The notes beneath the pieces were generated by a model that saw only the letters and a program-made list of their open reading frames with translations, did no database searches and was not told the DNA's origin. Positions 34,626-38,253 of a stretch of DNA of 38,253 nt are shown in pieces (position 1 is the stretch's first letter; every line of letters starts with the position of its first letter). The stretch is from contig JAHQWL010000051.1 of assembly GCA_029856155.1 (NCBI GenBank), positions 1-38,253 of the forward strand, given 5' to 3'. This DNA comes from Promethearchaeia archaeon. Lineage in GTDB: Archaea; Asgardarchaeota; Lokiarchaeia; Sigyniarchaeales; SOKP01. The translations under genes were made by a program, and so were the position numbers.

Positions 34626-35003
34626 ATGATAAAAGTTTTTATAGTAGATGATGACCATCCACTGCAGAGATTATATGAATTAATATTAAGAGAAGCTGGT
34701 TTTGAGGTAATTGGCATTGCAATTAACGGTAAAGATGCCCTTGAGAAATATAATAAGTTTATTGTAAAACCCGATGTAATACTTATGGATCATCGAATGC
34801 CGATTAAAAATGGATTAGATGCGATGACCGAAATCTTAAGAATTAATAAGCATGAGAAAATTATCCTTGCTAGTGCGGATATTAGTGTAAAACAAAAAGC
34901 TATTTCTCTTGGAGCATGCGCTTTTCTTGATAAACCCTTTAAAATGAAAGAATTGTTAAATAAAATTCAGCAGATCGTAAAAGAATTAACAAAAGAAAGC
35001 TAG
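34626..35003 (+). CDS. CheY-like single-domain response regulator
   Basis: A 125-aa stand-alone receiver domain: acidic pair in VDDD (residues 8-10), phospho-acceptor Asp55 in LMDHRMP, Ser83 in ILASAD, and Lys103 in LDKPF. No output domain follows, so it must act through protein contacts or phosphorelay. It has no adjacent kinase; the large multi-PAS kinase about 10 kb away is an orphan and a candidate partner. The ATG lies directly downstream of a TATA-rich region and lacks a clear ribosome site. Confidence 0.93.
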   Translation: MIKVFIVDDDHPLQRLYELILREAGFEVIGIAINGKDALEKYNKFIVKPDVILMDHRMPIKNGLDAMTEILRINKHEKIILASADISVKQKAISLGACAFLDKPFKMKELLNKIQQIVKELTKES

Positions 35004-35163
35004 TATTTATTTAGAGAGTTAATTAAGCTATTTTCTCTATAAATTAAAAAAAAAGAGTTAATTTGATAATTAATTTCTATATATGGCAATTTTTAACTTG
35101 TAAAGATGAAAACATGATGAATAAACATTAAATACTATTTCAACTATCTTTCTTAAAATCATC

Positions 35164-35187
35164 ACATATGTTTTTAAATACATATGT
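35164..35187. promoter_or_regulatory. Two ACATATGT palindromes flanking a TATA-like core
   Basis: ACATATGT occurs at 35164-35171 and again at 35180-35187, 16 bases apart, with TTTTAAAT between them, itself a TATA-like box. The arrangement looks like a promoter covered by a dimeric operator. No protein gene starts just downstream on either strand, so a non-coding transcript, possibly running antisense to the Cys4 gene at 35299-35457, is one explanation. Confidence 0.4.
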
Positions 35188-35298
35188 TACCAGACAAATA
35201 TTAGGATACTAGTGGCGTTATATGATATAAAAATGTTTTTATAGTATTTTGTAACTTTTCAAGAATTAATTTATTAGTGATTTTTAAATATCTTGAGT

Positions 35299-35457
35299 TC
35301 ATTTGAATCCTTTGTATTTGGTGCATTTTCGATAAAACTCGTTACATCTATAGGAGTTTTCAGCTTCACTGCAATCTTTAGCATATTCACATTTAATATT
35401 CCTATTATTCATTTCAATTTTAACTCGATGTAATCTCTTCTCAATCTCATATCTCAA
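35299..35457 (-). CDS. Small Cys4 zinc-binding-type protein
   Basis: A 52-aa minus-strand gene. It starts at TTG 35457, preceded by AAAGGTG as ribosome site; an internal ATG at 35412 would give 37 aa. A basic helical N-terminus (RYEIEKRLHRVKIEMNNRN) leads to four cysteines spaced CX5C-X8-CX6C (residues 23, 29, 38, 45) with aromatic and basic residues between them (CEYAKDC, YRCNEFYRKC). This looks like a small zinc knuckle. No family is recognised. It fills the gap between the response regulator and the Roadblock gene. Confidence 0.58.
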   Translation of the reverse strand: MRYEIEKRLHRVKIEMNNRNIKCEYAKDCSEAENSYRCNEFYRKCTKYKGFK

Positions 35458-35701
35458 GAATCCCGCACCTTTTTTTTACCTTAATTTTTCATTTCTTATT
35501 ACAGAATTGTGAAATTGTTTCAAAATTAATATATAGATTAGTCTAATCGAATCTAAATCTTTATTTTTCCTAGATTTCCCATGAAAGATTTTAAAAAGAT
35601 AATTTTATAAATTCAAATGATTATAATAGTTTTAAAGATTGAAGAATATATAATTATATTAAACATCACATTACCAAAATTAATTAAAAAGGTGTATTGC
35701 A

Positions 35702-36157
35702 ATTAGTATTGACACGAAAAGCTTCGATAATATTCTAAGTAAGATAATAAAAAGTGAGAGTGGTATCAAAAAAGTTATTTTGGTTGATAGAACAGGACTT
35801 ACTATTGCAAGTGTATCAAAATTTTCTTATTTCCCCGCAGATGTTGATGGGATTGGTGCAATAGCCTCAGCAGTGTTTTGTGCTTCAGAAGAACAAGGTA
35901 AGAACCTGGAACTTGGCAATCTTGAAATAGTTACCAGCGAATTTACGGGAGGTAAAATCTTTGCCTCTTCATGTGGCCCTAAGGGTGTGCTCACGCTAAT
36001 CTCCGACCCAGACATCAATATTGGGTTGATTAGATTAATATTAAAGAGATCTGGTGATGAACTTAAAGAAATACTTGATGAATTCCTAGCAGAAGCTCCT
36101 GAAATAATGGATAGTGGCTTAGATTTATCAGACCTAGATTCTCTTACACCTGATTAG
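35702..36157 (+). CDS. Roadblock/LC7 domain protein with probable AUU start
   Basis: A 151-aa Roadblock/LC7 (MglB/LAMTOR-like) protein, a dimeric scaffold for small Ras-like GTPases, prominent in Asgard archaea. The family core is visible: an N-terminal helix (SFDNILSKIIKSESGIKKV), then VILVDRTGLTIAS, the long central helix (VDGIGAIASAVFCASEE), LEIVTSEFTGGKIFASSC, GVLTLISDPDINIGLIR and a terminal helix, with a flexible acidic tail. The first ATG/GTG/TTG codon in frame (TTG 35780) would delete the first helix and strand. In-frame upstream there is only ATT; the ATT at 35702 follows AAAAAGGTG by 7 bases, so initiation there is likely. A sequencing error in a true ATG is the alternative. Confidence 0.85.
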   Translation: MSIDTKSFDNILSKIIKSESGIKKVILVDRTGLTIASVSKFSYFPADVDGIGAIASAVFCASEEQGKNLELGNLEIVTSEFTGGKIFASSCGPKGVLTLISDPDINIGLIRLILKRSGDELKEILDEFLAEAPEIMDSGLDLSDLDSLTPD

Positions 36158-36261
36158 GATCAAAGATTTTTTTAGAGTTTCTATTAAAACTTATTTATTT
36201 CTCATTTCTTCTGTTAAATTAAATTAGAAGAACCATAAATAAGAAAAAAAAGTTAAATTAA

Positions 36262-37977
36262 TTAGGATTTACGTTTTTTGACTACAAATGCTACAATTAT
36301 TATTGCGATTACTGCTCCTTCCGCGAGAACTATAATCAATAAAATAGTGCTTATATCTAATGCTGAACCACCCGGTGCAGAACATATATTATTCTCAAAA
36401 AGATTACCCGTGCTTCCCGTTTCATTATAGCAGTCATCATTACCCACGAATGTATTATCAATGACTTTATTATTATTACTGCTATCTAAAAAAGTTCCGT
36501 TCTTGTTATTATTCGCGGTGTTAGAAATGATAGAATTAAAATTACTACTGAGTAAGTGAATTCCATTCTCTTCATTGGCATTAGCTGTATTTCCTGTTAG
36601 AACAATGTTATTGCTTGACGCTATAAAGATTCCATGTTCTTCATTATAATTTGCTATATTGTTTATTAGCAAATTATTGTTACTACTAAATATGTGAATT
36701 CCGCTTAAGTTGTTATATCGAGCAAGATTAGATTCTAGAATATTCAGTTGACTCCCACTATCTACCATTATACCATCGTAACCATTATGGTGAGCATTGT
36801 TTTTTTCAACTACAGATTCATCTGTATTAGCTAAGTATATACCAAACAATGTATTTTCATATGCTGTATTGTCTGAACACGTTATGTTTAAGCCATCTTC
36901 AATACATATCCCAAAGATTGTATTATTGTAAACTGAATTATCAGAAATAGTCGAATCTTCACAGGAAATTAAGTAAATTCCAATAGCATTGTGATTGGTG
37001 GTACAATGGGTTATAGTATTATCATCACTGTTGAAACCTAATATACCATAATTACCGTTCGAATTTGCAATGTTTTTAGAAATCATATTAGCATCGCAAT
37101 TGGAGTCTAAAAGAATCCCAAATCCGTTATGATTAGCCGTATTTGATAAAATACTATTACTCGTACTAAAGGCAAGGTAAATTCCATATTGTGTATTATC
37201 ATTCACTTCATTGTTAGAGATAGTGTTAAGATGACTGTCATCAAGAGAAATTCCATTCTCTCCATTACCATTTGCAGTATTACCGATTAAATCATTATAG
37301 TTACTCTCTATAGTTAACACTATTCCATCGAAATTTTGATTATCGTTAGCAATATTATTGGAAATGGTATTAGACATACTTATTGTGAGAAATATTCCTT
37401 GGTTTGTATTTGCTGAGACATTGTTATTAGAGATGGTGTTGAAACGAGAATTTGATAAATACATGCCATAAGTATTAGAATAAATATGGTTTCCCTCAAG
37501 TTCAGTATCATTTACATTAACTAATTCGAATCCTCTAGAATTCATATATGCATCACAATCAGTGACTTCTCCATTAGTAGTATTATAAATATATAATCCA
37601 GTATCAGTGGCACCTGAATCTCTGAAAGTACTATCTCTAATTCTAAAATGGACTCTTGAATTTCTTATTCTTAAACAATCTCCAAACCCAGAACTTTCAA
37701 AAATATGGTTTGCTATTACATATGGACTACCAGAAGTACCAGATCCAGTGCAAAGACCGGTTGCTTTTGCCCAAGTCCAATTACCGGAATTAGTAGTATT
37801 AGTAGTATCAAGTGCATCAATTTCAATATCGGTAAACGTAGCGGAAGTCTTTAATAATGTTGAATCATAATCACTTAAAGGTTGGCTATGAAAATTAGTG
37901 CTTATTGTGATTACTGTAATTGAACCTAATAAAAATATCAGTAAAAAAATAGCATATTTTTGTTTTTCTCTGTACAA
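36262..37977 (-). CDS. Surface parallel beta-helix (NosD/PbH1-repeat) protein
   Basis: A 571-aa exported protein. An N-terminal hydrophobic signal or anchor (about residues 7-26) is followed by a Thr/Asn-rich stretch and then roughly twenty PbH1 repeats of 22-23 residues with the pattern N-S-N-x-A-x-x-N-x-x-x-G-I-x-L-x-x-S (about 85-535). These form a right-handed parallel beta-helix as in NosD, carbohydrate-binding or pectate-lyase-like proteins. A C-terminal membrane helix (about 541-565) with a KKRKS tail anchors it. Many NxS/T sequons suggest glycosylation. No catalytic residues are evident. The start is TTG 37977 (LYREKQ); no upstream ATG is in frame. Confidence 0.88.
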   Translation of the reverse strand: MYREKQKYAIFLLIFLLGSITVITISTNFHSQPLSDYDSTLLKTSATFTDIEIDALDTTNTTNSGNWTWAKATGLCTGSGTSGSPYVIANHIFESSGFGDCLRIRNSRVHFRIRDSTFRDSGATDTGLYIYNTTNGEVTDCDAYMNSRGFELVNVNDTELEGNHIYSNTYGMYLSNSRFNTISNNNVSANTNQGIFLTISMSNTISNNIANDNQNFDGIVLTIESNYNDLIGNTANGNGENGISLDDSHLNTISNNEVNDNTQYGIYLAFSTSNSILSNTANHNGFGILLDSNCDANMISKNIANSNGNYGILGFNSDDNTITHCTTNHNAIGIYLISCEDSTISDNSVYNNTIFGICIEDGLNITCSDNTAYENTLFGIYLANTDESVVEKNNAHHNGYDGIMVDSGSQLNILESNLARYNNLSGIHIFSSNNNLLINNIANYNEEHGIFIASSNNIVLTGNTANANEENGIHLLSSNFNSIISNTANNNKNGTFLDSSNNNKVIDNTFVGNDDCYNETGSTGNLFENNICSAPGGSALDISTILLIIVLAEGAVIAIIIVAFVVKKRKS

Positions 37978-38128
37978 TTTAAGATCAACCCTTTTTAATA
38001 GATTGTATGTTACTCAACGCAACCTTCTTATTTAAAGTTTATAGACTATTTCTTCCCACTTTCATTTCTCAGAAGGTTATTGCAAATTCTTTAATAGTTG
38101 AACAAGAAAACTAGATTTTATATTCGAA

Positions 38129-38253
38129 TTAAAGGAGTTTATTCTTTTTAATAATATCTTTATAATGGTCTCTTTCTCTTCTCAATACCTTTAATTCTTT
38201 TTTCAAGTTTATAAGGTCATCTTTTTTTTTGCTTTTATCGGTATTATCAGAAG
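38129..38253 (-). CDS. 3' end of a coiled-coil protein gene (runs off window)
   Basis: The last 41 codons of a minus-strand gene whose 5' part lies beyond the window. The peptide is very charged and helical (SKKKDDLINLKKELKVLRRE, then DHYKDIIKKNKLL and a stop at 38129-38131), with leucines spaced as in a coiled coil. No family can be named from so little. Confidence 0.55.
   Translation of the reverse strand, partial: SDNTDKSKKKDDLINLKKELKVLRRERDHYKDIIKKNKLL

Noticed and set aside
1..38253. CRISPR arrays, transposases, integrases or attachment sites
   Set aside because: No regularly spaced direct repeats, transposase-like frames or tRNA-flanking repeats were seen; the only repeats are the beta-helix coding repeats and PAS modules.

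Overview
The window is AT-rich (roughly 30% G+C by eye) and reads as archaeal chromosome. The lineage signals are TATA/BRE-like promoters, poly-T ends, Shine-Dalgarno sites mainly inside gene clusters, an archaeal heterodisulfide reductase operon (hdrCBA), a formylmethanofuran dehydrogenase A subunit, a formaldehyde-activating-enzyme (Fae) domain and a Roadblock/LC7 protein. Together with several small Cys-rich or membrane proteins, this fits an anaerobic Asgard (Lokiarchaeota-like) archaeon with H4MPT-linked C1 metabolism. The lineage is inference; no rRNA or marker gene is present.

Layout. 1-4.2 kb: two-subunit 2-oxoacid:ferredoxin oxidoreductase (korAB), an opposed proline-iminopeptidase-like gene, and a decayed second copy of the korB 3' end. 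4.2-6.8 kb: MFS transporter and UDP-glucose dehydrogenase-like gene. 7.0-9.8 kb: an unrecognised 426-aa protein followed by a fusion of a DapA-type class I aldolase with an Fae domain, the most interesting item here. 9.8-14.3 kb: zinc-ribbon membrane protein, hotdog thioesterase, then a tight peroxiredoxin/nitroreductase/YyaL (DUF255) cluster. 14.4-15.5 kb: a 35-aa very acidic microprotein gene, a decayed acyl-carrier-protein-like gene and a DUF4242-like protein. 15.7-19.3 kb: hdrCBA. 19.5-25.1 kb: small coiled-coil protein, 7-TM protein and a giant eight-PAS histidine kinase. 25.2-27.6 kb: PP-loop tRNA-thiolation-type protein and an SDR epimerase/reductase. 27.6-31.6 kb: CCG-type Fe-S protein with a GlcD-type FAD oxidase, and an M28 peptidase gene broken by one in-frame TGA. 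31.8 kb: an unusual tRNA-Cys(GCA) with a long variable arm. 32.2-34.3 kb: small membrane protein and fwdA. 34.6-36.2 kb: CheY-like regulator, small Cys4 protein, and a Roadblock protein that seems to start at AUU. 36.2-38.2 kb: extracellular parallel beta-helix protein and the 3' end of a coiled-coil gene leaving the window.

How it fits together: KorAB yields reduced ferredoxin and acyl-CoA. HdrABC and the GlcD/CCG pair are flavin/Fe-S electron-transfer modules that can exchange electrons with ferredoxin and thiol or 2-hydroxyacid pools. FwdA and the aldolase-Fae fusion feed or drain one-carbon units on methanofuran/H4MPT. The fusion suggests a route in which a pyruvate-type aldolase releases formaldehyde that Fae passes straight to H4MPT.
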